Assembly (NCBI GenBank): GCA_034509755.1
Contig: CM067539.1
Coordinates: 52,789,513-52,853,512, forward strand
From: Anisodus tanguticus
Lineage: Eukaryota; Streptophyta; Magnoliopsida; Solanales; Solanaceae
DNA length: 64,000 bases
Reading direction: 5' to 3'
The notes under the pieces are model-generated. The model saw nothing but the letters and a program-made list of their open reading frames with translations. It searched no databases and had not been told where the DNA came from. This document shows, in pieces, positions 1-11,471 of this stretch (its first letter is position 1; each line of letters starts with the position of its first letter). Both the position numbers and the translations under genes were made by a program.

Positions 1-320
1 GATTATAAGCCACTCGCTCGGTCTATTTTTACTTGTCCATTAAATTAAAAATAGAGGTTCATTTTTATTTGTTCAATTTAAAAAATCAAGACAAAATTTA
101 TTACTTAATTCCTAATTTACCTTTATTATTAACTATAATTATTTTCCAATGCATTTCTCAAAATATTAAATTTATTATATTCAAATAGTGAAATAGTAAA
201 CTTACCATTGTATAAAGGTTCTTTTATTTTAAAATCAAGTCTTTTTTTATATTAACGTACACATGCAGATTTATGATTGTAAAAGTAGATATGTGATTGT
301 GATTAGTAGTGTCTTACTGA
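1..320. other. AT-rich intergenic DNA
   Basis: No open frame, repeat boundary or RNA gene could be recognised here. The stretch is AT-rich and precedes a MITE-like element. Confidence 0.5.
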
Positions 321-645
321 TTGCCTGCTTGGTCAAACTTTCGAAATCAATTTATTTTGAAAATATTTTTTGTCAGAAGAGTTTATTTTTAGATAGTAAT
401 AATTTGTGTTTTGATAATTGATTTGAAAAGACTTTTGTAATAGCAGAGTTGTAATTAGTGTTTGACCAATGTTCGAAAAGTGACTCCGAAAAAAAACTAT
501 CCTTTTCAACTTTTGAAAAATAACTTTTGTTGTTACTCAAAGACACTTATTTTTTTTTCGTAACACCAACTTTGTAAAATAAGTATTTTTTTAAAATAAA
601 TAAGAAATTACTTTTGACTTCCTAAAAGTTTGGACAAACAAGCTA
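321..645. repeat. MITE-like element with imperfect terminal inverted repeats
   Basis: The left end around 321-340 reads TTGCCTGCTTGGTCAAACTT and the right end, read as its reverse complement from about 644, reads AGCTTGTTTGTCCAAACTTT. About 15 of 20 positions agree. The interior is AT-rich and non-coding. Both size and ends fit the small non-autonomous DNA elements common in Solanaceae. I found no clear target duplication, so the superfamily is open. Confidence 0.5.
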
Positions 646-785
646 TTAGCGTAAGTATAATAGAAGAAACTCTTTTTTACTCTCTATATAGAGTTTAAGT
701 CGAAGACAGTAGATGCGTCTGTATTTAATCTTGATGGGATGCATATACCTAGATGATTGGCTTATCGAATCTATCAATAAAGAAT

Positions 786-1576
786 CCCCTAAATTATCAC
801 ATTTTATTAGTTTCATACTTAAATTATATCTAGTTTACGTTATCTCTCTGAACTATAATTTTTAGGTGGTAAATTTCTCCTAAACTATCACGTTTTATTA
901 GTGTCATACTTATGTCTAATTTACATTACCCTCTGAACTATAACTTTCAGGTACTAACCCCTCTCCCCCCACCTAATTATTAATTTTCATATTTCGTTTA
1001 GATTAAGGTTATTTTAATTATAACATAAATTCTAACTAAATAAGTAAAAAAGAAAAACATAAGGAACGACACTTTTGTCTCGTTTCGCTGAGAGCTCTCT
1101 GGCTATAGAGAAATTGAAGCATATCAGTACTTATTTGGTTCGTTCAATGATTTTAGTCTATAATTTTTTATTTATCGTGTCTTGGAATTGAAAGGTGTGA
1201 ATCAATTATCGTGAACAAAAAAATCCTAAATTTTGAGAGGTTGAAGAACATATCTATATATTAACAAGTTCTTTTTCTGTCTTCTTCAATTTTACTTAGT
1301 CTCTGACATAATTAGTCGTTGTAAAAGCCACGTAAATGATTTTTTTGGCCCCTAACACGTCTCTAAAGAGGTGGTTATACATTTTTTCATTTGTAAAGGA
1401 TGAGTATTTTAGCACCTGAAAGTTATAGTTTCAGAAGGTAACGTAAATTAAGAATGACTTAGTGTATGAAACAAATAAAAAAACGTGACAATTTAAAATT
1501 TTAGCACATGCAAATTAATTCAGGAGGTAAAGCATAATTTAAATACGAAATTAATAAAAACATGATAATTTAGGGG
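786..1576. repeat. Foldback element, two tandem units in each arm
   Basis: The left arm (786-960) holds two diverged tandem copies of a unit of about 85 bp that starts CCCCTAAATTATCAC and ends near CTATAACTTTCAGGT. The right arm (about 1415-1576) holds the same two units in inverted orientation and ends with the complement of CCCCTAAATTATCA. The arms flank about 450 bp of other sequence. No coding capacity is seen. Confidence 0.6.
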
Positions 1577-1633
1577 AGGAGTTGATCCATTATCTCATTA
1601 AGAAAACTAAGGCTGGCCAGTGGGCCGGGACGG

Positions 1634-1699
1634 CCCGACCCCGTCCCGAGCCCGACCCGACACCGCCCCGACCCCGTCCCGAGCCCGACCCGACACCGC
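1634..1699. repeat. 33-bp GC-rich tandem repeat in hAT subterminal region
   Basis: Two identical 33-bp units (1634-1666 and 1667-1699) start CCCGACCCCGTCCCGAGCCC. They lie just inside the left terminal repeat of the hAT element, where hAT elements usually carry clustered transposase-binding motifs. Because 33 is a multiple of three, the repeat also makes a meaningless proline-rich open frame. Confidence 0.7.
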
Positions 1700-2307
1700 C
1701 CCGACCCCGATTAATTAAAAAAAAATCGGTAGAGGGACTCGAACCGGGACGGGACAATGTCTCGTCCCGACCCGTCTCGAGCCCGCCCCAGGCCCGCCAG
1801 CCCCGATCCCGCCCCGATCCCGCCCCGATCCCGCCCCTAGTCCCCCCTTTGCAAATATAACCGTTGCACCAACGACCATTTTTGGCCTCCCTCCCCTCCC
1901 CCAACCCCCCTTACCCCTTAATATTTATTTTTAATTCATAAGTTATTATATTTACACTTTAACCCAATTTTCCAACTATAAATAACTCATTTTCTCTTCA
2001 TCTTTCTCACAAATCTTCCTACAATCTCTCTAATCTCTCAATATATCTCTCTACAAGTCTACATTATTTACTAAATATTCAATTTTATTTATTCATTTGG
2101 GAATTGGGAGTGAAGTTGGCAACTAGCTTGAGGATCTTCCATCGAGCAAAGTTTCAATTTTCAACCTCTCGATTACACGTCGGCGTTTGGTACATTCGTT
2201 CCTTCATTAAATTATTATTGTTTGTTTATTTTATTTAGCGCACTTAATTTTATTATCTTTAATTATTTATTATCATAATTAAAATGGAAGGATTAAGAGG
2301 TATGTTT

Positions 2308-2361
2308 AAGGGTAAGGGTAAGGGTAAGGGTAAGGGTAAGGGTAAGGGTAAGGGTAAGGGT
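2308..2361 (+). repeat. Hexanucleotide repeat AAGGGT x9 inside transposase
   Basis: Nine perfect AAGGGT units are in frame and encode alternating Lys-Gly near the transposase N-terminus. The second hAT copy lacks this run at the corresponding place, so it looks like a local microsatellite expansion. Confidence 0.85.
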
Positions 2362-4134
2362 GCTTCTTCTAGTAGGGGCAACCAGGGCAAGGATACTTCT
2401 TCTAGTCATCTTATTCCTACACAGGATGATTTTGTTGATACTCAACATTTTCCTACAATATCATTAGATTTAGACGAGGAGCTATTTTCTGGAACTCAAT
2501 AAGACTTTAATTTAGACGATGATCTAGATGATACACCCACTAATGTTGATGACAACACATCCACTAGTGCACCTTCAACTGAAATGTCTCTTATTCCCCC
2601 TAGTATGAGACGAGGTCCAGCAAAACGACCATTAAAATCAGATGCATGGGTATTTTTGATAGGAACGTAGAGAATCAAGTAGCTAGATGTAAAATTTGTA
2701 AAAATGTTTTAAAATTTAAAACTGGAAAAGGTCACGGTGGGACGGGGGGTTTAATTAGACACGTAGTAAGTGCTCATCCAGCTAGGTATGCCCAATACTA
2801 GGCTTCAAAACCGGGTGCACAAACGTCTTCTCCATCGGAACAAGGTTCACATATTGTCCTGGACCAAGTACATGGTCAAATTAACCCCACGACGGGGGGA
2901 ATTGTAGGCCCTAAATACAATAAACATAGAGATAGGGAAACAATATCAAAATTAGTTGCTGTGGAGGGTTTGCTTTTTCATTTCCTTCATCTCCCGGTTT
3001 TATTCATTACATTAGAGATATATATAATCCTGCTTTTAACGGTTTTCCTAGATCAACTGTTAAGAGAGATGTATTTAAATTCGCACATGAATATCAACAA
3101 TATTTACGTTATTCATTATATCAACAATATATAGGTCGTAGTACTAACGGCCATGATTATTTAACGGTAACTTATCATTGGATAGATTATAAATGGTCTA
3201 TGCAAAAACATATCTTAGCGTATAGATATATAGATGATAGGCACACTGGTACTTTTATTGCAGATAATATTTATCAAGTGTGCCATTAATATGGAATAAC
3301 CGATAAAATTATGACTATTACATTAGATAACGCTTCTTCTAACAATTACGTTATTACAATTTTAAAAAATAGTTTAACTCCATCTTTTCCAGATCATTTT
3401 CATATAAAATGCGCGTGCTATATGTATAACTTAATTGTAATGGATGGTCTATCACTTTTTCAAGACATTCTTAGTAAAATACAATTTGCTATAAACTTTA
3501 TTTTTAAAAGTAATAGAGTACAACGAAGAAAAGAATATAAAAAAACTTGTCACCATTGTGGACTACCTTATAGAAAAATTCCAGAAGAAGTATCCACTAG
3601 GTAGAATTCTTTATACGAGCAACTGCTTGTTGCTTATGACTATAGAAAACCTATAACTTTATTTTTTAACTCTCATAATCAAAATCCAGCTGATATGATT
3701 GTAGATAGTGATTGGATAAAAATTTCCGAACTTATTGTATTTTTAGAGAAATTTTTTCAAGCAACAAAAGAATTTTCCGGTATATATTATCCTACTAATT
3801 CAACTATGTTGTTTTATATAACTCTAATCTTTTTATTACTTAGTGAATATATGGAAAAACCAGCTTATATGACAGCTATTAAAAAAATGTTTATCAAAAT
3901 AAAAAAATATTTTATTTTTATTCCCACTATTTATATTATTGGTGCTGTATTAAATCCGACTATTAAAATAGACGGTACTAAATCACTAATTGAAACTATT
4001 TACGATTGTATAGAAGTACTACCACCTCCAAGTCCCAAAAATCTAAATCACCCACCACCTACTGAACAAACTAAAGAAGAAGTGTTGTCGAGCGTAGAAG
4101 ATCATTGCAAAAAATATATATAGGTTTTACTAAC

Positions 4135-4208
4135 AAGAAAATGCTAGTAACTTACCGGCTTCCATACCATCAAGAAAATGCTAGTAACTTACCGGCTTCC
4201 ATACCATC
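4135..4208 (+). repeat. 37-bp perfect tandem duplication in transposase pseudogene
   Basis: The 37-bp unit starting AAGAAAATGCTAGTAACTTA occurs twice without mismatch (4135-4171 and 4172-4208). 37 is not a multiple of three, so it shifts the transposase frame. The relative at 39116-39150 has only one unit. Confidence 0.85.
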
Positions 4209-5499
4209 TTCTTCATCTTCAACACAACCTCACAAAAGACATGTTGTTTCTGCGGCTAGTATTGAAAGCCTCAGAAATAGAATGTGTGGCCATACCGCTA
4301 CTAACCAAATTAGCGAGTTGGATATTTTTGTTTTGCAGGGTTCTGTACCGTATCAAGAAGTTATCAATGAAGATGGACATGAAGACTTGCTTTGAAATAC
4401 TTTGGAGGGGAATGAGAAGACATTTTCGACACTTTCAATGATGGCCCGGATGTTTTGAACATTCAAGCGTCATCAATCGCGTCTCTCGAAAGCGCTTTTT
4501 CTGTCGGCAGTTATCAAATAGGAGACCACAGACACTCATTAGCCGGAGACAGCTTGAAAATTGCAGTATTTTTCAGAGATTCGATACGAGCGGAGCGGAG
4601 AAGGTGCTCTCAACCGGAGATCAACGAAGAAGAAGACGAAAACTACAACGAAATCTTATCCGAAGGTGGTGGAAGCGACATGGATCAATTTGACCAACAA
4701 ATACCAATTCCAACCGAAGAACCACATGAAATTATCAAGAAATTAGAACAGGTTTTTTTGAGAATGTAATTTTTTTAATTGCAATTTTATTATGTAATTT
4801 GCAACTTTTGGACAACACCACAAAGTTGCAATTTAGACAATTGTATTTGTATTACAAAAAAATCATGTCTATTAAGTAATATAAAAGGCACAAAAACAGC
4901 ATTGAGATGTTTTTATTACACTATCTTGTCTTGTTTATTGAGTTTTTTTTATACATATGTTATTTAAAAAAAGAAAGAAAGGAAAACCCGACCCGACCCC
5001 GATTCCGACGGGATCGGGATCAGGACGGGACTGGAGCAAGTCCCGCCAAACCCGACCCCGCCCCCTTCGCCCGTCCCGCCCCGACCCCAACCCCGCCAAA
5101 CCCGGCCCGCCAAACCCGAGTCCGACCCACTGGCCAGCTATAAAAGAAAACAATTCAAAATGAGGATTGAGATGTATTCACGTTGTGTGGTATATCATTA
5201 ATTCATGATTAAGTTAGTTAGAGTTCTAACTTCTACATTCCACAGAAGTTCAATTCTTTAATGATAAATTGATAATGAAGCCCATCATCCGTACAGAAAG
5301 TAGAAAACGAAAATATTCCAAGTTTGGTACTGTATAGCTCATATTGCTTGAAATTATTTCTGCAATTTCTCTAATAATTATTTCTTCTTTTATTTTTTAT
5401 TTATCAACTTCTGCGTTTTTCCATTATAACGCCCACAGCATTACATGCTACAATTTAGGACTTAAAATTCAAAAGGAAAAATAAATAAGAGAACTACTA

Positions 5500-5734
5500 C
5501 CTCTATCCCAATTTTGTGTCACCGTTCGGATTTCGAAAATCAAACTTTTTTATTTTAATTGTGAATTTAGAAACAAAATCTTTAAATTTTTTGAATTCTT
5601 TTTTACATATTTAAAAACTACGTAACAAGTACTGAAAGTCAAAATAATTGACATACAAAAAAATCGTTTGATTTTCGAAATTCAAACGGGATCACATAAA
5701 TCAGGACAGACTGAGTAAATTGGGACGGAGTGAG
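5500..5734. repeat. Stowaway-type MITE
   Basis: The left terminus starts CCTCTATCCCAATTTTGTGT and the right terminus is the complement of CTCACTCCGTCCCAATTTA, the usual Stowaway end, with TA dinucleotides just outside both ends. The right terminus is partly duplicated (CAGGACAGACTGAGTA precedes GGGACGGAGTGAGTA). It is about 235 bp and non-coding. Confidence 0.75.
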
Positions 5735-5865
5735 TAATGAAGAATTCCTTACAAAATTGTCCATCACAGTTACTATATAACAACCATTTTTTTTCCTTCT
5801 AAATTATAGTACAAGTTTCTTGTTTCATAGACTAGTTAAGGTCAACAAACTAACAATCAAACAAT

Positions 5866-6330
5866 TCATTGACTTTGATAACATATTCCCAATTTTTCTG
5901 CCCTCCAACCCCTATTGATCTTCTCAATGAAATCTTCAATCCTCCTCCTCAATTCATCATCTTCTTTCCCATCACTAATCTTCTCAAAATTGTTGTCTAT
6001 CTGTTTCCTTTCCTGTTTTTGCTAAATACATTTTTCTATCAATTGTACCATTAGCACTCGCCCCTCCTACATTTTGACACTTGACGCCTGTGTCCTGATG
6101 ATGAGACTGTCTAAAATTAGCAAACTCGTGATATTGAAAGTGAGCAGCATCGTCGTATGCTCCACTTTTATTGACTTGGTTTATATCCCGGAGTATTTCT
6201 ATAGCCGATGTGTTACTCGAAAACATATGCATATCTTCTGATGTGTGACACGTGTCCATTTTTCTAACTTCATAATCAACATTCATACCTTTGTCAAATT
6301 GATTAGCCTTAGAAGTCTTATCAGCTATCT
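5866..6330 (-). pseudogene. C-terminal exon of a small putative membrane protein, frameshifted (copy 1)
   Basis: Read on the minus strand from a possible splice acceptor near 6330, the frame runs through GMNVDYEVRKMD and ends prematurely at 5984. The remaining C-terminus (NNFEKISDGK, then ELRRRIEDFIEKINRGWR, ending YQSQ and a stop at 5866-5868) lies in another frame. The same protein is found inverted at 26891-27596, with a frame break in the same place. No first exon with the membrane segment is seen upstream, where a copia element begins at 6750. I do not know the family name. The basic C-terminal motif resembles that of plant single-span proteins of unknown function. Confidence 0.6.
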
Positions 6331-6749
6331 CGGGTTCGAGTCTTGAGAATGAATAATTTTTTGACAGGAAGTGTTTTGTCCCTCAATAGACAACCTTAAT
6401 GCAATTTGGACTAATCAGTTCAGTGAATCTCGAATACGAGAATATTAAACCAAAAAAAAAAACTTGACAACAAACAATTTTCAAGAAGATATTAATTGGA
6501 TTGAGAGGATATTTAGGTGTTCGTTTTAAGTAGAATGTGATGAAGTGGGGCTATCTATAGGTTTGCTTTGATTCTTAAATTGTGTCAAAGAAGCTTTTAG
6601 ACCATTAAAATATTTTAGTCTTGGTCATTCTTAAAATACTCTTTTACGGAGTATTTATGAGAAACTTCCCTAGTAAGAATAAAAATGTGGGACATTTTTT
6701 AATAATTTATGTGTGTCTACATTATCCTGTGCAGAAATAAGAGGTTTTC
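6331..6749. other. Intron or intergenic remnant upstream of pseudogene copy 1
   Basis: AT-rich, without open frames. Positions 6683-6725 resemble the sequence just beyond the other end of the copia element (24602-24640). Otherwise nothing recognisable. Confidence 0.4.
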
Positions 6750-6957
6750 TGTAATATTTTATTAATTTCCATTGGGGAGCCTTTTTCACTAATACAAATA
6801 TATATGGTATATAATGTGTAAAATCTTAGTACAATAAAAATCTTCTACTTACCATAATTCTACATCACTAAATATTTACACAATATATGAGATATATTCT
6901 AATTATGGTAGTGGGATTGAATTGGGATTCTAAGTAGACAATCTACACGTTAATACA
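6750..6957 (-). repeat. 3' LTR of outer copia element
   Basis: This copy is 208 bp. On the plus strand it starts TGTAATATTTTATTAA and ends CACGTTAATACA. A G-rich tract on the minus strand, GACTGAGGGGG, abuts it at 6958-6968 and serves as polypurine tract. A relative of equal length is at 24373-24580. Confidence 0.85.
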
Positions 6958-7899
6958 CCCCCTCAGTCGGAGCGGGAGGAGGCCGGACGCTGAGACTTGA
7001 TCTGAAGTCGAGGAATAGTTGTCGAGGAAGACCTTTCGTGAAGATATTCACGTACTGATATGAAGAAGGCACATGCAACACTTTAACCTGACCAAGTGCA
7101 ACCTTCTCACGAACAAAGTGTATATCCATCTCAATATGCTTGGTTCGCTGATGCTGAATCGGATTATGAGATAAATATATGGCGGATATGTTATCACAGT
7201 AAACCACAGACGCCTTACGCAAGGGACACTGGAGCTCCAAAAGAAGGTTTCGGAGCCAACAGATCTCAACAACAACATTTGCAACTCCTTTATACTCTGC
7301 TTCTGCACTCGAACGAGACAATGTGGCTTGTCTCTTGGCAGACCAGGAGACGAGATTATCCTCTAAGAATACACAGTAGCTGGAGGTGGAGCGTCTCGTG
7401 TCCGGACAGCCTGCCCAATCAGCATCCATATATGCTAACAACTTGATCGGTGCTGAGGGGTATAAGTGTAATCCATAATCAAGTGTGCTCCTAACATATC
7501 GAATGATACGTTTAAGGGCAGTAAAATGAGGCTCCATGGGGCATGCATAAATAAGCATACATGTTGAACAACATAAGCGATGTCAGGCCTGGTGAAAGTA
7601 AGATACTGGAGTGCACCTGCAAGACTTCTGTAAAGAGTGGGATCGGACATTTGGTTACCATCAACATCACTAAGCTTTGATTTAGAGTCAACTGGAGTGG
7701 ACATGATCTTGCAGTTTTTCATTTTAGCCATGTGCACTATCTCCTCTGCATATTTGTGCTGACATAAGAACATAGTATCTGTAGAATGAGTCACTGATAT
7801 CCCAAAAAATAGCTCAACTTCCCCAAGTCAGTCATAGCAAATTCGGTTTTAAGTAGTGCAATAATCTCATTTTTCAACACATCAGAGGAGGCAGTAAGC
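6950..7899 (-). pseudogene. copia RNase H and C-terminal reverse transcriptase part, broken
   Basis: The minus-strand frame 7558-6950 encodes the copia RNase H region: YMDADWAGCPDTRRSTS, the SAEAEYKGVA stretch and TKHIEMDIHFVREK, ending just inside the 3' LTR. The frame 7794-7435 carries the preceding reverse transcriptase thumb with SLAGALQYLTFTRPDIAY. The two are joined by a frameshift near 7500. The sequence continues to 7899, where the nested element interrupts it right after the catalytic YLDD motif found at about 20609-20640. The role was copying element RNA and degrading the RNA strand. Confidence 0.85.
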
Positions 7900-8898
7900 A
7901 CTGTCGCGCCCGATTTTGACCTGCGGGCTTCGCGACGCGATGGCGTCGATTCCCTCCGGATGGATTAAAAAATGCTTGCTTGAGGAGTCGCCACCTAATT
8001 ATTCTAAGGTGAATTAGGGCACCTGAATGCTAACTAAATGCTGTAAAATAACTCCGATTTTATGGTCTACGAAACTAATGAGATTCTAGGTAAGGGTTCT
8101 TTATTATCCTAAAGGGAAGGGGTTAGGCATCCTTTAAGATCCGCTAACTTGCGGTTATCCGATCAAATTCAGGTTAATTGTTATGCAAAGAAAAATACAT
8201 GTTTTTACAAATATAAAAATAATGTTACAAGATGTTAATAAAATGATGCATTTTGTACAAGTATGCATTTGTATGGCATTAATATACATGTAAAGCTGAA
8301 AAAAGTATAAATATGCATTTGTATGAAAATTGATAAAAATATATGCAATGTAAATTGTATGGGTGACGAGCCTAAAAATAGATAACCTAGCGATGGGTTT
8401 CCAATTTTAGACTACCCTATCAATTAATTCTATCTACTCTAAATATTTCAATAATTTCAGTTGTACAATAATATTACAATACGTAATGAAAATAAAGTCG
8501 AATTAAAGAAAGTAAAAGACAACAACAAAAATAAGAAATCTCCGAGGGGTATTTGCCTTATTTGACTTTATCTTTGCAAGCTGTCAAGAATAAACGGTTA
8601 GAAACAATTGAATATACATAACTTCGAATTCGTATCCAAAACAATAAATGTTTTGATTACGGAGGGCTCAGACTTAAATTTTGAAAAGATCACTCCAATC
8701 ATGTCGTGGCTGCGAACATATGACTCGTTGGTCATTTTAGTTGCCTTGCCTACCGAACATATTGGTCTCTCGGGTGAAAAAGATTTAAGTTTCATCCTTG
8801 CCCAGAAGTTTTATTTTCCGTCTTTACAACTGTGGAGGCCTAAAAAATCGACGGATATTTTTTCATCGGCCATTGTAGTATAATATTCAAATCATTAA

Positions 8899-9330
8899 AT
8901 CAGTAAGACAATCCGTGCACGGATGTTCAAATGCCAAAACAACAAACTGAACAGAGAGACAAAAAAACGTGGCCTCGAATTTAATTTCATCGGCCTAAAT
9001 GCGTATTTAATTCAAAACAAGAAAACAAGAAGACAATCCATGCACGGATGTTTAAAACTCGTAAATAAAAAACAGAGAAACGAAAAAGAAAAGTGCGGCC
9101 TCGAATTTAATTTCATCGGCCTAATTGTAGTATTAGTTAAAACAAATAAAACAGTAATCCGTTGCACGGATGTTTAAAACAGAAAACAGAAAAGAGAGAA
9201 AACGAAATGAAAGAAAGAAAAAAAAAGCGCGGCCTCGAATTTAATTTCATCGGCCTAAGTGCGTATTTATTTAAATCACTAAAACAAGAAGATATCCGTG
9301 TACGGATGTTAAAATGCGAAAATAAACACA
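8899..9330. repeat. LTR-internal tandem repeat, about 115-bp unit x4
   Basis: Each of four units contains GGCCTCGAATTTAATTTCAT followed by CGGCC, and a copy of ATCCGTGCACGGAT or a one-base variant. ATCCGTGCACGGAT (about 8909-8922) is a perfect 14-bp palindrome. The equivalent block in the other LTR lies at about 18344-18760. Confidence 0.8.
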
Positions 9331-9379
9331 AGCTTTGCAATTAAAACGTAAGACCGGAATTCGAAATTTCAAACCGAAA

Positions 9380-10010
9380 CAGGATTTGGAATGTTTCGAA
9401 AATCGACCGGGTTCGAATAGTTACTCGACCGGATTTCGGGTCGACCCGACCCGAATCAAACCTTTTATTTATTTATTTATTTTCGGACAATAAACAACAA
9501 GATATTAAAACACACAAATCGGAAATTTATTCGAACCGGTCGATTCCCGACACGGGTCGTGACCCGACCCGAATCGGATACTTCAATCCGAATCAAATTC
9601 TTTCCAAATTTTCGTGTAACCAACAACACTATAGACACAACAAAAATCGGAATTTAACCGAACCGGGTCGACCCGACACGGTCGATGACCCGACCCGAAT
9701 CGGATGTTTTCAACCCGAATCGATTTTCTCCAAGTTTCAGGTAACCAACAACACAATATAAACATATAAAAATCTGGAATTTAACCAAACCGGGTCGACC
9801 CGACCCGGGTCGGTCGTGACCCGACCCGAATCGGATGTTTTTCAACCCGAATCGATTTTCTCCAAATTACGATAACCAACAACACAATATAAACATACAA
9901 AAAATCTGAATGTGACTGAACCGGCGGTGACCCGACCAGAACGATTTTTTCCACATTTCAGATAACCAACAAGAAGATATAAAAGCATAAAATATGGGAA
10001 AACTTACCTA
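9380..10010. repeat. LTR-internal tandem repeat rich in CGACCCGACCCG motifs, about 125-bp unit
   Basis: About five diverged units alternate an AT-rich part (AACCAACAACACAATATAAA) with a GC-rich, partly palindromic part (CCGGGTCGACCCGACCCGGG). The same block is found at about 18840-19440 in the 5' LTR, with several single-base and short length differences between the two LTRs. Confidence 0.8.
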
Positions 10011-10059
10011 AATCGGGTTGACCCGACCCGAATAGTGACCCGACCCGGATTGTGACCCG

Positions 10060-10395
10060 AGAAAGCAGCATCATAAAAATTGACCGGAAATAAAACCACC
10101 AAAACAGACCGGAAACTACCAACAAAAGTTCCAAAACCACCAATATCGGCATCGAAAACCACCAACAAAAATACCAAAAGCACAAACAAAAGTAAACCGA
10201 AAACCAACAACAAAATAAACGGAAACCACCAACGAAAGTAAACCGGAAACCAACAACAAAATGACCGGAAACAACCAACAAAATAAACGGAAACCACCCG
10301 ACAATGGCACCGAAAACCACCAACAAAAGTACCAAAAAAAAACCACCAACAAAAGTGCCGAAAACCACCAACGAAAGTAAATCGGAAACCTCCTT
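10060..10395. repeat. LTR-internal short-period repeat (GGAAACCACCAACAAAA-like)
   Basis: Many degenerate copies of a unit of about 20-24 bp, built on ACCACCAACAAAA and CCGGAAAC, follow one another. The block recurs at about 19485-19815 in the 5' LTR. Confidence 0.75.
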
Positions 10396-11178
10396 TTCGG
10401 ACTTAGGACCTCAAAATAAACACCCCAAAAACCGACGACGGTGTGGGTGGTGTAGGATGGCGGTGAGGTGAGGTTACCGGCGACGTGGGGGTGTGCGGCG
10501 ACGAGGTGAGGTTACCGGCGATGTGGGGATGCGGGGGTGTGTGTGCTGATGGAGAGAGAGAGAGTGAGATAGATATATGGATGTTGCGGCTGAAATCTGA
10601 GAGGGGTGTGTGGAATGAATGTTTTAGGGTTTGGTTTGGTTTAAAGGGGGGAAATAAAGGGAAATGGGATTGGGCCGGTTCGGGTGTGGGCTTTGGGAGT
10701 TGGGCCACCGGGCTTGGGGAAATAAGGGGTGATGGGTTGGGCTTGGACGAAAAATGGGTTTTAGTTTGGGTTGGGTAGAAATTGTTTTGGGTTGAGTAGA
10801 AGTTGTTTTGGGGGGAAATGAAATGGGTTATGGATTTAAAAATATAAAAAGAGATTTTATTATATAAAAAGAAAGCTTTGCAAAATTTATAAATTGTAAA
10901 GATGACAATATGATAAAATATAATATTTGTGAAATGCTTGATGCTTAAATAAAAAATAAAAATGCAAGGTCGTTTTGCGAAAAAATAAAATAACATATAA
11001 TATTAGGATAAAAGTATGATTATGATATAAAAAATACAAAATGACAATAAAAAAAATGTAAATAATAATGATATATATACACATATATGCCTATATTAAA
11101 AAATTGTTTTAAAGTGTCAAAAATATTAAAAATTGTAAATAAAATCATAAAAGATGGGACAAAATTGGGTGTCAACAG

Positions 11179-11196
11179 ATGCCCCTCTTTGGCCGG
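11179..11196 (-). other. Polypurine tract of nested element
   Basis: On the minus strand, CCAAAGAGGGGCATC immediately precedes the LTR start TGTTGACACC. This is the expected primer for plus-strand DNA synthesis and fixes the orientation of the element. Confidence 0.8.
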
Positions 11197-11471
11197 AGGT
11201 GATGAAAGAGTTTTCGGACAAAGAAGTTGACTGAGTAGCCTATTTTGTCCGGATCATCTAGACTCGAGGGAAGGTTAGAGATGCATGGGAAGAAATAGAA
11301 TCCCAAGGGAAGAGAGAAGTTGCAAAAGATGGTGCAGATTCAAGAAACAATGCCCCAGTGTAGACTTATGATGACACTGTTTACAGATGTGGCGAGATAC
11401 TGGGAAAGGGCTGAACGATGTTCGAAGTATTTCCCAATGTAGATGATGATGTAGCATATGCGTAATGAGGT

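Larger units (their letters stand above)
2284..4769 (+). pseudogene. hAT transposase (BED zinc finger, RNase H-like core, C-terminal dimerisation region), broken
   Basis: Translation from the ATG at 2284 gives a basic N-terminus with nine Lys-Gly pairs, then an acidic linker. A BED-type zinc finger follows at about 2680-2790, with CKIC and, after a GGTGGLIRH stretch, a final His four residues further on. The catalytic-core region (about 3311-4123) shows TLDNASSNN and HIKCACYMYNL. The C-terminal dimerisation region (about 4210-4620) shows ISELDIFVLQG and an ESAFS stretch. The frame is broken by several stops, for example after 2502, near 2668, near 2802 and at 3602, and by shifts. The enzyme would have catalysed cut-and-paste transposition and is now inactive. 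Family assignment rests on domain order plus the 8-bp target duplication. Confidence 0.85.
1608..5143 (+). mobile_element. Degenerate autonomous-type hAT DNA transposon
   Basis: The element is bounded by perfect 8-bp direct repeats AAGAAAAC at 1600-1607 and 5144-5151, the target-duplication length of hAT elements. The ends are inverted repeats: TAAGGCTGGCCAGTGGG on the left, and TTATAGCTGGCCAGTGGG as the complement of the right end. Both subterminal regions (about 1616-1850 and 4985-5135) are rich in CCCGACCCCG-type motifs and stand out as GC-rich in AT-rich DNA. The interior encodes a broken hAT transposase on the plus strand. The element is 3.54 kb. A shorter relative lies at 37607-40056. 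Confidence 0.9.
7902..11178 (-). repeat. 3' LTR of nested LARD element
   Basis: This is a 3277-bp LTR ending on the plus strand with GGTGTCAACA. It contains three internal tandem-repeat blocks, listed separately. Short open frames such as 10403-10996 occur in both LTRs only because the LTRs are near-identical. Confidence 0.9.

Noticed and set aside
1582..1904. Proline/arginine-rich frames on both strands
   Set aside because: They read through the GC-rich subterminal repeat of the hAT element; both strands are open for the same trivial reason.
7096..7446. Plus-strand frame over the copia RNase H
   Set aside because: Antisense shadow of a well-defined RNase H domain on the minus strand.
9958..10371. 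Phe/Val/Trp-rich hydrophobic frames resembling membrane proteins (and the copy at 19383-19796)
   Set aside because: They are translations of the ACCACCAACAAAA-type short repeat on the minus strand and are open in more than one frame.
10403..10996. 197-codon frame present in both LTRs of the nested element, in the sense direction
   Set aside because: The LTRs are near-identical, so conservation says nothing. The frame is low complexity with a Pro/Ser-rich end and no known domain. It deserves a look only if found open in diverged family members.
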